64,000 nt of DNA from Roseococcus thiosulfatophilus (GTDB lineage Bacteria > Pseudomonadota > Alphaproteobacteria > Acetobacterales > Acetobacteraceae), in NCBI RefSeq assembly GCF_017311575.1, contig NZ_JAFFQY010000022.1:1-64000 (forward strand), read 5' to 3'. The notes beneath the pieces are model-generated. The model saw only the letters and a list, made by a program, of their open reading frames with translations, did no database searches and was not told the origin of the DNA. Positions within the stretch are counted from its first letter, which is position 1. The number at the start of each line of letters is the position of its first letter. Made by a program: the position numbers and the translations under genes. Below are positions 18,010 through 28,385 of this stretch, piece by piece.

Positions 18010-19200
18010 CTACAGCCCCGCCTGCTCCAGCCGCAGCACCGCCCGCGCCACGGCCTGGGCGCGGGGGACGAAGCTGCTGATCTCCAGGTATTCCTCCGGG
18101 CTGTGCGCCAGCCCGCCCACCGGCCCCACGGCGCAGATGGTGGGCGCGCCCTGTTGGGCCGTGAAGCCGCTGTCGGCGCAGCCGCCGGAGAACTCGCCCT
18201 CCACCTTCAGCCCGGCCTCGGCCGCGGCGCCCTGGTAGAGGCCGAACAGCTTCTTCGCCGCCGCATCCTGGGTCAGCGCGTTGAACTCGCCCTTGATGGT
18301 AAGCCTGGCCTTGGTGCCGGGGACGTAGCTGCGGCCGATGATCTCGTGGATCTTGGCCATCACCTCCTCGCGGTCCTCGGGCTTCACGTAGCGCAGGTCA
18401 ATCTGGCCGCGCGCCCAGGGGGCGACGGTGTTCACGCTCTGCCCGCCTTCCACCAGGCCGACATTGAGGGTGATGCCGCGCTCCAGGTCGGTCAGGGCGT
18501 GGATGGCCACGATCTTGTGCGCCAGCTCGCCGATGGCGGAAATGCCGGCCTGGAAATTGCCGCCCGAATGGCTGGCCTTGCCCTCGATGTCGAACACCAT
18601 GAACACGCCGCCCTTGCGGCCGGTGACGACATTGCCCGAGGGCCGGCCGGGCTCGGAATTGAACACGACGCGGGCACCGCGCGCCTCCTCCTCGATCACG
18701 GCGCGGCCCTCGGGGCTGCCGATCTCCTCGTCGCCGGTGAAGAGGCCCACCATCGGCCCCGGCGCGCCGCCGAACTTCGCGAAGGCGGCCAGGACGAACA
18801 TGTTCATCACCAGCCCGGCCTTCATGTCGGCCACGCCGGGCCCGTAGGCGCGGCCATCCTTGATGGTGAAGGGGCGGCGCTCCGGCTCGCCCTTGGGGAA
18901 GACCGTGTCGCGGTGGCCCATCAGCACGATGTTGGCGGCGTGGTTGCCGCGGGTGGGCGCCGTGCCTTCGTGCGGCAGGATGGCGCGGAGGCAATCGCCG
19001 AAGCGCTCGCCCTTCACCGTCTCGACCTTCAGGCCGTGGCTTTCGCAGAACGCCTTGATGCGCGCGCCGACCGCGTCCACGCCCGCCTTGTCGTAGCTGC
19101 CGCCATCGGTGTTCACGAGGTCGGCGAGCACATCCAGCATCGCCTGCTGCTGGGTGGCGAGCCAGGCGGTGATCTTGGCTTCGGTGCTTTCGGTGTTCAT
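18010..19200 (-). CDS. M20 family metallopeptidase, glutamate carboxypeptidase (CPG2)-like
   Basis: A 396-residue zinc hydrolase. Metal and catalytic positions are GHRDTVFPKG (first His and catalytic Asp), GPGVADMKAGLVM (bridging Asp), GDEEIGSPEGR (general-base Glu) and GGLAHSPEEYLEI (last His). The lid domain contains KASHSGGNFQAGISAIGELA. This arrangement is that of carboxypeptidase G2/ArgE-type enzymes removing C-terminal Glu or acyl groups; no leader peptide is visible, so it is probably cytosolic. The start at 19200 was chosen at MNTEST; the frame opens 14 codons earlier without support. Confidence 0.9.
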   Translation of the reverse strand: MNTESTEAKITAWLATQQQAMLDVLADLVNTDGGSYDKAGVDAVGARIKAFCESHGLKVETVKGERFGDCLRAILPHEGTAPTRGNHAANIVLMGHRDTVFPKGEPERRPFTIKDGRAYGPGVADMKAGLVMNMFVLAAFAKFGGAPGPMVGLFTGDEEIGSPEGRAVIEEEARGARVVFNSEPGRPSGNVVTGRKGGVFMVFDIEGKASHSGGNFQAGISAIGELAHKIVAIHALTDLERGITLNVGLVEGGQSVNTVAPWARGQIDLRYVKPEDREEVMAKIHEIIGRSYVPGTKARLTIKGEFNALTQDAAAKKLFGLYQGAAAEAGLKVEGEFSGGCADSGFTAQQGAPTICAVGPVGGLAHSPEEYLEISSFVPRAQAVARAVLRLEQAGL

Positions 19201-19282
19201 GCGCGGCCTCCAATCCTGCGGCGAGAGGCCCGATGCGAACACGGGATGGGGCCGCCCGCAACCACGGGCGGCCCCAGTTTCG

Positions 19283-20875
<1,593 letters not shown>

Positions 20876-21004
20876 GCGGCGGAACCTCATCATTGTTCGG
20901 CATCGGTGGACCGGGCCGGGCGCCCAGGATGTGGCACGAGGGCACCGCACCGCAACAGCCGCGGGGGGTGGAAGTTGCCAAGGTTGCAACTTGTCCCGGT
21001 CGGA

Positions 21005-21029
21005 CACCGGCGGTTACACGCCGCCGGTG
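21005..21029. terminator. Intercistronic stem-loop between hflC and degP
   Basis: CACCGGCGG (21005-21013) pairs perfectly with CCGCCGGTG (21021-21029) around TTACACG. It lies 20 bases after the hflC stop on the leftward transcript. No T-run follows, so it may attenuate rather than end transcription into degP. Confidence 0.45.
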
Positions 21030-21048
21030 CCGGAAGGCCAGCGCGCAA

Positions 21049-21930
21049 TCAGCGCTGGACCGGGGTCATGCCAGGCATATCCCGGAAGAAGCGGAAGAAA
21101 TCACTGTCCGGGGTGAGCACGAGGCGCGCCTCGCCCTCGCCGAAGACATTGCGATAGGCCTGCATGGTGCGCCAGAACTGGAAGAATTCCGGGTCACGGC
21201 TGAAGGCCTCGGCGAAGATGCCGATCGCTTCCTGCTCACCGGCACCGCGGAGGATGGCGGCATTCGCCTCCGCCTCCGCCAGCAGCACGGTGCGGTCACG
21301 CTCGGCCTGGGCGCGGATGCGCTGGGCCTGTTCCGCGCCTTCCGCGCGGGCCTCGCGCGCCACGCGCTCACGCTCGGACTGCATGCGCGCCAGGATGGCC
21401 TGGGTGTTCTCCTCCGGCAGGTCGGCGCGGCGGATGCGGACATCCGTCACCACGATGCCGAAGCGCGAGGCCTCGTCATTCACCTGGTCGCGGATGGCGC
21501 CCATGATCCGCGGCCGGTCGGCCGAGAGCATGGACAGCAGCGACTCGCTGCCCAGCACGCGGCGCATGGAGGAGGAGACGATGGAGTTCAGCCGGCCCCG
21601 GATGCCCTGCTCGGTGGCACCCACCGTCTGGAAGAACAGCAGCGGGTCGGTGATGCGGTAGCGGGTGAAGCTGTCCACGATGACGCGGCGCTGGTCGCCC
21701 AGGATCACCTCCTCGCCCCCGCCCTCGAAGTCGAGCAGGCGGCGGTCGAAGGTGATCACGTTCTGCACGAAGGGCAGTTTCACGTTCAGCCCCGGCTCGC
21801 GGATCACGCGCACGGGCTCGCCGAATTGCGTGATCAGCACCTGCTGGGTCTGGTGCACGGTGAAGAGCGTGCTGGCCAGGGTGATGAGGGCGACGAAGAC
21901 GACGCCGCCCAAAATCGCGAGCCGGTTCAT
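21049..21930 (-). CDS. hflC: HflC, SPFH-domain regulator of FtsH protease
   Basis: A 293-residue inner-membrane protein with one N-terminal transmembrane segment (RLAILGGVVFVALITLASTLFTV) and a periplasmic SPFH/band-7 domain starting QQVLITQFGEPVRVIREPGLNVKLPFVQNVI. A long charged helix follows (ILARMQSERERVAREARAEG). Together with HflK it forms the large cage that surrounds and controls FtsH. The start at 21930 overlaps the hflK stop by ATGA. Confidence 0.95.
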   Translation of the reverse strand: MNRLAILGGVVFVALITLASTLFTVHQTQQVLITQFGEPVRVIREPGLNVKLPFVQNVITFDRRLLDFEGGGEEVILGDQRRVIVDSFTRYRITDPLLFFQTVGATEQGIRGRLNSIVSSSMRRVLGSESLLSMLSADRPRIMGAIRDQVNDEASRFGIVVTDVRIRRADLPEENTQAILARMQSERERVAREARAEGAEQAQRIRAQAERDRTVLLAEAEANAAILRGAGEQEAIGIFAEAFSRDPEFFQFWRTMQAYRNVFGEGEARLVLTPDSDFFRFFRDMPGMTPVQR

Positions 21931-23162
21931 CGGGTGCCTCCCTGGTTGGCGGGCCTCTGCTGGTTCATCATCGGCGCCATGACGGCCGGCGAGAGCTGCT
22001 GCTGCGCCTGCGGCGGCCGGGTGCCGCCCTGGCCACGCGCCTGCTGCCCGCCTTCGAGCTGGAGGAAGGGCACCAGGCCCTGCAGCCGGTCATCCACCAG
22101 GATCATGTTGTTGCGGCGGAGGATTTCCTCCATCGTTTCCAAATAGATGCGCCGCGTCGTCACGTCCTGCGCGAGGGTGTAGGCACCGAGCACGGCGTTG
22201 AACCGGCCGGCCTCGCCTCGGGCGCGGGCGATCTGGCTGTCACGGAAACCGGTCGCTTCCTGCACCATCCGCTCGGCCTCGCCTCGGGCGCGGGGGATGA
22301 TGTCGTTGCGGAAGCTCTCGGCTTCGTTCCGCAGGCGCTCGCGGTCGGTGTTGGCGCGCTGCACGTCGCGGAAGGCCTCGATGACGGCCGCCGGCGGGTC
22401 CACCTTCAGCAGCTGCACCTGGGTGATTTCCACGCCGGAGCCATACTGGTCCATCATCGCCTGGGTCAGGCGGCGGACCTCCTGCTCGATGGCGGCGCGC
22501 GCCTCGGTCAGGGCGGGCTGGATCGGCGTGCGGCCGATGACCTCGCGCATCACGCTCTCGCCGGCGGATTTCACCGTTTCTTCCGGGTTGCGCGTGTTGA
22601 AGAGGAACTCGCCCGCGTCACGGATGCGCCAGAACACCGAGAAATCCACGTCAATGATGTTCTCGTCGCCCGTCAGCATCAGGCTTTCGGCCAGGACGTC
22701 GCGGGCGGGGACGATGCGGCCCGTGTTGTCCGCGCCGGCGCGGAAGCCCACATCGGCGCGGTTGATGCGGGTGACGCGCGGCGTGGACACCTGCTCGACC
22801 GGCCAGGGGATGGCGTAGTTCAGGCCAGGCGGCGTGGTGCGGTTGAAGGCACCGAAGCGCATGACGACGCCCAGCTCATCCGGCTGCACCCGGTAGAAGC
22901 CGGAGGCGCCCCAGATCGCGACGATGATCAGCAGCACGGCGCCGATGGCGCGGCCGCCGCCCGTGCCGCGCGGCAGGAAGCGCCGCACCGTGTTCTGGGC
23001 GTTGCGGATCATTTCCTCGATGTCGGGCCCCTGGCCCGGGCCGCGGCCACCGCCGCCACCGCCGCCACCCCCGCCACCGCCCTGTGGCGGTCCGCCCCAG
23101 GGTCCCCCGCCACCGGGACGGGGGTTGCCCCAAGGGCTGGGGCCGCCATTGTTCCACGCCAT
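21927..23162 (-). CDS. hflK: HflK, SPFH-domain regulator of FtsH protease
   Basis: A 411-residue partner of HflC. The cytoplasmic N-terminus is extremely Gly/Pro/Trp-rich, with an uninterrupted 12-residue Gly tract near residues 28-39. A single transmembrane helix (AIGAVLLIIVAIWGASGFYRV) and the SPFH domain (PDELGVVMRFGAFNRTTPPGLNYAIPWPVE) come next. The C-terminal tail is Gln/Pro-rich. The start at 23162 (MAWNNGGPSPWG) is the conserved HflK N-terminus; the frame opens 11 codons earlier without support. It is first in hflK-hflC-degP, divergent from mrp. Confidence 0.95.
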   Translation of the reverse strand: MAWNNGGPSPWGNPRPGGGGPWGGPPQGGGGGGGGGGGGRGPGQGPDIEEMIRNAQNTVRRFLPRGTGGGRAIGAVLLIIVAIWGASGFYRVQPDELGVVMRFGAFNRTTPPGLNYAIPWPVEQVSTPRVTRINRADVGFRAGADNTGRIVPARDVLAESLMLTGDENIIDVDFSVFWRIRDAGEFLFNTRNPEETVKSAGESVMREVIGRTPIQPALTEARAAIEQEVRRLTQAMMDQYGSGVEITQVQLLKVDPPAAVIEAFRDVQRANTDRERLRNEAESFRNDIIPRARGEAERMVQEATGFRDSQIARARGEAGRFNAVLGAYTLAQDVTTRRIYLETMEEILRRNNMILVDDRLQGLVPFLQLEGGQQARGQGGTRPPQAQQQLSPAVMAPMMNQQRPANQGGTR

Positions 23163-23305
23163 CTCTGTGGTGATCTCCCGTCTGGCGCGCACCATGGCGC
23201 ACCGCCTGCATTACCTGTCCTACACATGCCCCGCAGGGGGGTGGGTGCACAACCCGTCCTGCCGTGCATATGAGGACGCCCAGCGCTCAAGGAAAGGTCA
23301 ACCGC

Positions 23306-24412
23306 ATGTCGGAAGCCATCGTGGATGGGGTCAAACGCGCCTTGCGCGCCGTGCGCGACCCGAAGACCGGCCAAAGCGTGATCGAGAACGGAATGGTCGA
23401 GACCGTCAGCGTGCGCGACGGGATGGTGCAATTCGCCCTCGCCGTCCCGCGGGAGCGCGCGCGGGAGCTGGAATCGTTGCGCCAGGCGGCCGAACGGGCC
23501 GCCGCCACGGTGCCCGGCGTGCTGTCCGCCACGGTGGTGATGACGGCGCATCGCGAGGTGCAGACCCCCGCCGGCCCGGCCACCTCTTCCCGCCCGCCGC
23601 CAGGCCAGGGGCAGATGCTGCTGCCCGGGGTGCGGAAGATCGTGGCCGTGGCCTCGGGCAAGGGCGGGGTGGGCAAGTCCACCACCGCCGTGAACCTGGC
23701 CGTGGCCCTGGCCGCGCAGGGGCTGCGGGTGGGGCTGCTGGACGCCGACATCTACGGCCCCTCCCTGCCGCTGATGCTGGGCACCCAGGAAAAGCCCCGC
23801 GCGGTGGAGAACCGCATCCAGCCCATCGCGCGCTGGGGGCTGAAGGCCATGTCCATCGGCTTCCTGGTGGAGCAGGAGACGGCGATGATCTGGCGCGGCC
23901 CCATGGTGATGGGCGCCCTGGAACAGATGATGGGCCAGGTGGACTGGGGCGAGCTGGACATCATGGTGGTGGACATGCCCCCCGGCACCGGCGACGCCCA
24001 GCTCACCATGAGCCAGCGCGTGCCGCTGGCGGGTGCCGTCATCGTCTCCACCCCGCAGGACATGGCGCTGACCGATGCGCGGCGCGGGGTGAAGATGTTC
24101 GAGAAGGTCAACGTCCCGGTGCTCGGCCTGATCGAGAACATGAGCTTCTTCTGCTGCCCGCAATGCGGCCACCGCAGCGACATCTTCGGCCATGGCGGCG
24201 CGCGGGCGGAGGCGGCGCGGCTCGGCCTCGACTTCCTGGGCGAATTGCCGCTGAAGCTCGCCATCCGGGAGATGTCCGACGCCGGCACGCCGGTGGTGCT
24301 GGCCGCGCCCGACAGCGAGGAAGCGGGCCTCTACCGCGCCATCGCGGCCCGCATCTGGGCGAAGCTGGAGGCGGGCGTGGCACCCGCCGGGCCGCGCATC
24401 GTGATGGAATGA
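23306..24412 (+). CDS. mrp: Mrp/ApbC family Fe-S cluster carrier ATPase
   Basis: A 368-residue cytosolic P-loop ATPase that delivers Fe-S clusters. The N-terminal MIP18-like domain (DGVKRALRAVRDPKTGQSVIENGMV) is followed by a linker, the deviant Walker A GKGGVGKST (118-126), DADIYGPSLPLMLG, and DMPPGTGDAQLT. The cluster-binding Cys pair lies in SFFCCPQCGHRSDIFGHGGA. The ATG at 23306 is preceded by GGAAAGG; an upstream ATG at 23264 would add 14 unconserved residues. Confidence 0.95.
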   Translation: MSEAIVDGVKRALRAVRDPKTGQSVIENGMVETVSVRDGMVQFALAVPRERARELESLRQAAERAAATVPGVLSATVVMTAHREVQTPAGPATSSRPPPGQGQMLLPGVRKIVAVASGKGGVGKSTTAVNLAVALAAQGLRVGLLDADIYGPSLPLMLGTQEKPRAVENRIQPIARWGLKAMSIGFLVEQETAMIWRGPMVMGALEQMMGQVDWGELDIMVVDMPPGTGDAQLTMSQRVPLAGAVIVSTPQDMALTDARRGVKMFEKVNVPVLGLIENMSFFCCPQCGHRSDIFGHGGARAEAARLGLDFLGELPLKLAIREMSDAGTPVVLAAPDSEEAGLYRAIAARIWAKLEAGVAPAGPRIVME

Positions 24413-24741
24413 GCGAGGCGCTGCGCCGGATCTGCCTCGCCCTGCCCGAGGCGGAGGAGCGCGAGACCTGGGAGACGCCCACCTTCCGCGTCCGCGACAA
24501 GATCTTCTGCCTGATGGCCGAGGGCGGAGCGGCCTGCTGGCTCAAGGCCCCGCCCGGCAGCGCCGAATTGCTGATCGAGGCGGCCCCGGCGCGCTTCTTC
24601 CGCCCGCCCTATCTCGGCGGGAAGGGCTGGGTGGGGGTGCGGCTCGACGCCGCGCTGGAAGCTGGGGAGTTGGAGGCGCTGGTCCGGCGCAGCTACTCCC
24701 TGGTGGCGCCGAAGCGGCTGGCGGCGCGGCTTCAGGCCTGA
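24409..24741 (+). CDS. MmcQ/YjbR family protein
   Basis: A 110-residue protein of the MmcQ/YjbR family (CyaY-like double-wing fold, described as DNA-binding). Typical features are LRRICLALPEAEERETWETPTFRVRDKIFC, KAPPGSAELLIEAAPARFFRPPYLGGKGWVGVRLD and the C-terminal LVRRSYSLVAPKRLAARL. The ATG overlaps the mrp stop as ATGA. Its 3' end overlaps the convergent ribokinase gene by 10 bases. Biological role uncertain. Confidence 0.88.
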   Translation: MSEALRRICLALPEAEERETWETPTFRVRDKIFCLMAEGGAACWLKAPPGSAELLIEAAPARFFRPPYLGGKGWVGVRLDAALEAGELEALVRRSYSLVAPKRLAARLQA

Positions 24742-25616
24742 CCGGCCAGCAGCGCGTCCGTCTCGGCGGCCATGGGCATGGCGGGGCCCGCACCGGCCTT
24801 GGTGCAAGAGAGCGCGGCCCCCGCATTGGCGCGGCGCATGGCGGCCGGGAGCGGCGCACCACGGTCCAGCGCCGCCGCCAGCACGCCGCACCAGGCATCG
24901 CCCGCGCCCACCGTGTCCACCACCTTCACGGGAAAGGCCGGCACATGAAGGGCGAGGCCCGCGCCATGGCATTCCGCCCCCGCCTCGCCCAGCGTGACGG
25001 CGATCGTGACGCCCAGCGCCGCGTGCAGCGCCGCCGCCCCCGCGCCGCAGCCCAGCGCGGCGCCGAGCCAGCCGGCCTCGTGCTCGTTCACCACCAGCAG
25101 GTCCAGCGCCGAAAGCGCCTCGCGCGGCAGGGCGGCGGCGGGGGCCAGGTTCAGGATCACCTGCGCGCCGGCGGCCCGCGCGCGGGCGATGAGGGCGGCG
25201 TTCTCCTCCGGCGGCACCTCCATCTGCAGCAGGATTGTGTCGCCCGCCGCGACCGGGACATTCGCCTGCCGCGCCCGCATGTTGGCCCCGGCGGAAACGG
25301 CGATCTGGTTGCGCCCCGCCATGTCCACGCAGACCGCGGCCAGGGCGGTGGGGGTGTCCGACTGCGCCAGCAGGGCGGTGTCCACCCCGGCCTGTTGCAG
25401 CGTGGCCCGCAGCAGCGCCCCATGGGCATCCGCGCCCACGCAGCCCGCGAAGCGCACCGCCGCCCCGTCCCGCGCCGCCGCCAGCGCCTGGTTGGCGCCC
25501 TTGCCGCCGGGCAGGGGCGGCCCGGCCTCGCCCAGCACCGTCTCGCCGGGGCGGGGCAGTTGCGGCAGGCGGAAAATGACGTCCACCACGGCCGAGCCGA
25601 AGACGAGCAGGCTCAT
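24732..25616 (-). CDS. rbsK: Ribokinase (PfkB family)
   Basis: A 294-residue sugar kinase. LVFGSAVVDVIFRLPQLPRPGETVLGE opens the fold. PLPGGKGANQALAAARDGA is the substrate-binding PfkB signature 1. DTVGAGDAWCGVLAAAL is signature 2, with the anion hole and catalytic Asp. Length and motifs fit ribokinase phosphorylating D-ribose at O-5, although other PfkB sugars are possible. It is translationally coupled (ATGA) to the upstream HD-domain gene and probably cotranscribed with thyX, which links nucleotide-related functions. Confidence 0.87.
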   Translation of the reverse strand: MSLLVFGSAVVDVIFRLPQLPRPGETVLGEAGPPLPGGKGANQALAAARDGAAVRFAGCVGADAHGALLRATLQQAGVDTALLAQSDTPTALAAVCVDMAGRNQIAVSAGANMRARQANVPVAAGDTILLQMEVPPEENAALIARARAAGAQVILNLAPAAALPREALSALDLLVVNEHEAGWLGAALGCGAGAAALHAALGVTIAVTLGEAGAECHGAGLALHVPAFPVKVVDTVGAGDAWCGVLAAALDRGAPLPAAMRRANAGAALSCTKAGAGPAMPMAAETDALLAGQA

Positions 25617-26197
25617 GGCCGCAGCAGCCCCTCCGCCATGGCACGGTTGTAGAGCGCCGCGATCATCGGCGCGAAGGGCGGGCCGAGGTCCAGCGCCGGC
25701 TGCATCCGCTTGAGGCTGCGGGCGCGGGTCAGCCCGACTTCCTTCCAGGCCGGCGCGCCGCATTCCACCTGCTGCGCGAAGCCCTGCAAGCGGTCGCAGC
25801 CCATGGCGAAGCGGGCGTCCGGCGTTTCCTGCGCTTCGAACTCCGCCCAGAGGCCGGCAAGCCGCGCGGCGAGGTCGGGCGGCAGGGTGCCGAAGAGGCG
25901 CGCGGCGGCGGCCTGTTCGCGCGCCTGCTGGGTGAGAAGGCCGGCCTCGTCGAAGGCGAAGGTGTCGCCGGCCTCGATCTCGATCACGTCATGCACCGCG
26001 ATCATGGCCAGCACGCGGGCGATGTCGGGGCGGGGGTCCACCTCCTCGGCCAGCAGGACGGCGATCATGGCGACATGCCAGGCGTGCTCGGCGCTGTTCT
26101 CCAGCCTTCCCTCGGTGCGGGCGGCGCGGTGGACGTGCTTCAGCCGGTCGGACAGGGAAATGAAGCCCTGGATGGCGGCGAGCCGGTCAGGCGGCAC
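25613..26197 (-). CDS. HD-domain hydrolase, YfbR/5'-nucleotidase-like
   Basis: A 194-residue metal-dependent phosphohydrolase. HD signatures are [20 protein letters not shown] (first His pair) and [21 protein letters not shown] (HD dyad). The N-terminal [12 protein letters not shown] is the usual lead-in of YfbR-type deoxyribonucleoside 5'-monophosphatases. The start is a GTG at 26197, overlapping thyX by 11 bases. Adjacent to a thymidylate synthase and a ribokinase, a dNMP phosphatase role is attractive but inferred. Confidence 0.85.
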   Translation of the reverse strand: MPPDRLAAIQGFISLSDRLKHVHRAARTEGRLENSAEHAWHVAMIAVLLAEEVDPRPDIARVLAMIAVHDVIEIEAGDTFAFDEAGLLTQQAREQAAAARLFGTLPPDLAARLAGLWAEFEAQETPDARFAMGCDRLQGFAQQVECGAPAWKEVGLTRARSLKRMQPALDLGPPFAPMIAALYNRAMAEGLLRP

Positions 26198-27125
26198 GGC
26201 CCAGCGTCTCCATCAATTCGCGCCATTCGCGCTTGGACAGGCCGCTCGTCGCCTGCGTTACGGCCTCGCCCGCCAGCATGCGCTTCACGATGGCCAGCAT
26301 CTGCGCGGACAGCGTGACGGCGCCCATGCGGTAGTCGGCGAAGGCCTCGTAGCAATGGGGCACCCAGGCGCGCACCGTGTCCAGCATCGCCTCGGCATAG
26401 ACGCGGATTTCGTACTGGGCATGGGCGTCGGCGCGCAGGCTGAGGAAGTGCAGGAGGTTGTGGAGGTCCGTCTTCCAGTACCACTGCGTATAGGCGTTGA
26501 GCGTGAGGTTCATCCGCGCCAGTTCGCGCGCGAGGCCGGAGCGGGATTCGTCCTGGACGTTTCCGGCCTCGTCCTCGTTCAGCATCCAGGCGTAGTGGTC
26601 GTAGTTGCGGGCGGCGTCCTCGCGCAGCAGGCGCAGCACTTCCTCGGCTTCCGCGCCTTGCAGCACGTCGCCGCGGCCCTGGCGGTTGCTGGAGGATTGC
26701 GCGGCAAGCTGCTCCGGTGCCGGGATGTAGAATTCACGGTCCATCACGGAATACCGCGCCGAATACTCGTTCACATTGGCGGTGCGGTGCCGGATCCATT
26801 GCCGCGCCACGAAGATGGGCAGCTTCACGTGATATTTGATCTCGCACATCTCGAAGGGGGTCGAGTGGCGGTGGCGCATCAGGTAGCGGATCAGCCCGCG
26901 ATCCTCGTTGGCGGCCTTCGTGCCGCGGCCGTAGGAGACGCGGGCGGCCTGCACCACGGCGCCGTCATCGCCCATGTAGTCCACCACGCGCACGAAACCG
27001 TGGTCGAGCACGGGGATGGGGGTGAAGAGCATGGCCTCCAGCGCGGGCACGGTGGCGCGGCGCGTCTCGTGGCGCGCGGCCTGGGCCTCGGTGAGTTCGG
27101 CCTGCTGGGCTTGGGTGAGTGCCAT
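26187..27125 (-). CDS. thyX: FAD-dependent thymidylate synthase
   Basis: A 312-residue enzyme making dTMP from dUMP with methylene-tetrahydrofolate and NADPH via FAD. The ThyX motif is [15 protein letters not shown], a Thr variant of RHRxxSx[26 protein letters not shown] precedes it, and [40 protein letters not shown] is the dUMP/FAD region. First gene of thyX-HD-rbsK. It starts 68 bases away from the ssrA promoter on the other strand. Confidence 0.96.
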   Translation of the reverse strand: MALTQAQQAELTEAQAARHETRRATVPALEAMLFTPIPVLDHGFVRVVDYMGDDGAVVQAARVSYGRGTKAANEDRGLIRYLMRHRHSTPFEMCEIKYHVKLPIFVARQWIRHRTANVNEYSARYSVMDREFYIPAPEQLAAQSSSNRQGRGDVLQGAEAEEVLRLLREDAARNYDHYAWMLNEDEAGNVQDESRSGLARELARMNLTLNAYTQWYWKTDLHNLLHFLSLRADAHAQYEIRVYAEAMLDTVRAWVPHCYEAFADYRMGAVTLSAQMLAIVKRMLAGEAVTQATSGLSKREWRELMETLGRAA

Positions 27126-27192
27126 GGGGTGCCCCTTCTGTGCGCGGGGATTTGAACGGGGCGGGCGCCGCGCGCAAGGGCCGGCCCACCCC

Positions 27193-27221
27193 TGGCAATC
27201 ACGGCCCCGATGTCCTACATA
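27193..27221 (+). promoter_or_regulatory. Putative promoter of ssrA
   Basis: TGGCAA (27193-27198) and TACATA (27216-27221) lie 17 bases apart, directly upstream of the first stretch that fits the tmRNA acceptor piece. Inferred from sequence only. Confidence 0.45.
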
Positions 27222-27511
27222 TCGGGGTGCCGCTTGCGGCTATGGCGATAAACGTTGCGTGGAATAATCGTTACGGACCCGGGGGCAGTGCCCGGCGTCT
27301 CCACCACTCCAACCGCCTTTATCGGGGCGCGTGGCACGGGGACGAAACAGGCTCGACGTGCGTGGTAAAGACGCAGCTTTTGCCCGGCATTGTACCGCCG
27401 TTATCGGGCTAAATCACAAGTGCCAACGATAACGTCCGCGAGGACGTGGCGCTCGCTGCCTAGGAATAGGTAAGCGCGGTCTGGGGGGCACCGGGCAACA
27501 GAAGCCCCCCG
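27222..27511 (+). ncRNA. ssrA: Circularly permuted, two-piece tmRNA (ssrA)
   Basis: tmRNA that rescues stalled ribosomes. The gene shows the alphaproteobacterial permuted order. The acceptor piece comes first: its T-arm CCGGG/CCCGG has a 7-base loop (GGCAGTG), then CGTCTCC and ACCA ending at 27306. A spacer (27307-27337) follows. The coding piece then starts at 27338 with GGGGACG, which pairs over seven positions (one G-U) with CGTCTCC to form the acceptor stem, and continues AAACAGGCTCGACG as in other tmRNA 5' domains. The tag frame is at 27422-27463. A 7-bp hairpin (27483-27510) closes the region. Exact 5' and 3' ends are estimates. Confidence 0.92.
27422..27463 (+). other. tmRNA proteolysis-tag reading frame
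   Basis: From the resume codon GCC at 27422 the frame reads ANDNVREDVALAA and stops at TAG (27461-27463). The AND start and the hydrophobic ALAA end are the features recognised by SspB and ClpX respectively in other proteobacteria. Confidence 0.93.
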
Positions 27512-27566
27512 CCTGACCCTGGCACCCAGGCCCCCTTGGGCCTGGGTGTCAGGGTCAGGTTTTTTT
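27512..27566 (+). terminator. Rho-independent terminator of ssrA
   Basis: Arms at 27512-27533 and 27538-27559 pair over 22 positions with one G-U and a CCTT loop, followed at once by seven T residues (27560-27566). It is the clearest intrinsic terminator in the window. Confidence 0.95.
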
Positions 27567-27568
27567 GT

Positions 27569-27767
27569 GCCCTCAGGCGCCGGGCGGCCGCATCCGCGGC
27601 CTTGGCTTTCGGGCCCTGATCGGGCCCGCCGGCCGCACGTGCGGCCGGAGCGTGGGGAAGGCGTGCCGAATGCCCTCAGGCGCCGGGCGCCGCCTCCGGC
27701 GGCTTGGCTTCCGGGCCCTGATCGGGCCCGCCGGCCGCACGTGCGGCCGGATGCTCGTGGGGCAGCG
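27569..27767. repeat. Two ~90-base GC-rich direct repeats built of palindromes
   Basis: Copies begin at 27569 and 27672 (period 103) with gccctcaggcgccgggcg. Each contains GGGCCCTGATCGGGCCC and then the perfect 20-base palindrome CCGGCCGCACGTGCGGCCGG. They occupy the gap between the ssrA terminator and sspB, so they could influence sspB transcription or be a decayed repeat family. No protein-coding evidence is seen, although one frame shows a repeated peptide. Confidence 0.85.
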
Positions 27768-27858
27768 CACTCCGCTGTAGGGCCCGCGCGCGTCGCGCCC
27801 CTCCCCTTCCTTCCCTTGCGCCCTCACCCGCCATATGGTGCAGCGCCAGGAATAGCCG

Positions 27859-28362
27859 ATGACAGACACCAACACCCCCAGCCTGCTCCCCTACGAAGCC
27901 TGGGCCACGCGCGCGCTGCGCTCGGTGGTCGTGGACGCGCTCGAACATGCGGCGCGCGAGGGCCTGCCAGGCGAGCATCATTTCTACATCTCCTTCCGCA
28001 CGGACCATCCGGGCACCTCCATCCCGGCCTTCCTGAAGGCGAAATACCCGCACGAGATCACCATCGTGATCCAGCACCGCTTCTGGGACCTGAAGGTGGA
28101 CCGCGTGGCGCAGCGCTTCTCGGTGGGGCTGTCCTTCTCGGGCATCCCGGCCTCGCTCACCGTGCCCTTCGCGGCGCTGACCGCCTTCCAGGACCCGCAC
28201 GCCCAGTTCGGCCTGCGCTTCCAGCCCGAATATGACGGCGAGGAGGACGCGGCCGACCTGCCGCCGCCCGAAGCCGCCGCGGCACCCGCCGAAACCCAGG
28301 AAGAACCCGCCCCCCAGCCACAGGTCGTCAGCCTCGACGCCTTCCGCCGCAAGCGCGACTGA
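27859..28362 (+). CDS. sspB: SspB, ClpXP adaptor for ssrA-tagged proteins (alpha type)
   Basis: A 167-residue adaptor that tethers tmRNA-tagged proteins to ClpXP. The core is [41 protein letters not shown] followed by [33 protein letters not shown], which matches the alphaproteobacterial SspB fold. An acidic Pro/Ala-rich linker leads to a C-terminal ClpX-binding tail ([14 protein letters not shown]). It lies directly downstream of ssrA, separated by the terminator and the palindromic repeats. Confidence 0.93.
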   Translation: MTDTNTPSLLPYEAWATRALRSVVVDALEHAAREGLPGEHHFYISFRTDHPGTSIPAFLKAKYPHEITIVIQHRFWDLKVDRVAQRFSVGLSFSGIPASLTVPFAALTAFQDPHAQFGLRFQPEYDGEEDAADLPPPEAAAAPAETQEEPAPQPQVVSLDAFRRKRD

Positions 28363-28385
28363 CACCCCGCCCGGAGCCCCGCACC

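Noticed and set aside
23034-23090. Polyglycine-coding tract in hflK as a sequencing artefact or phase-variable repeat
   Set aside because: Gly-rich N-termini are usual in HflK, and the codons vary enough that slippage is not obvious.
27565-27780. Small protein with two copies of a GFRALIGPAGRTCGR-like peptide
   Set aside because: The peptide repeat is a by-product of DNA palindromes; there is no ribosome site and the opposite strand is equally open.
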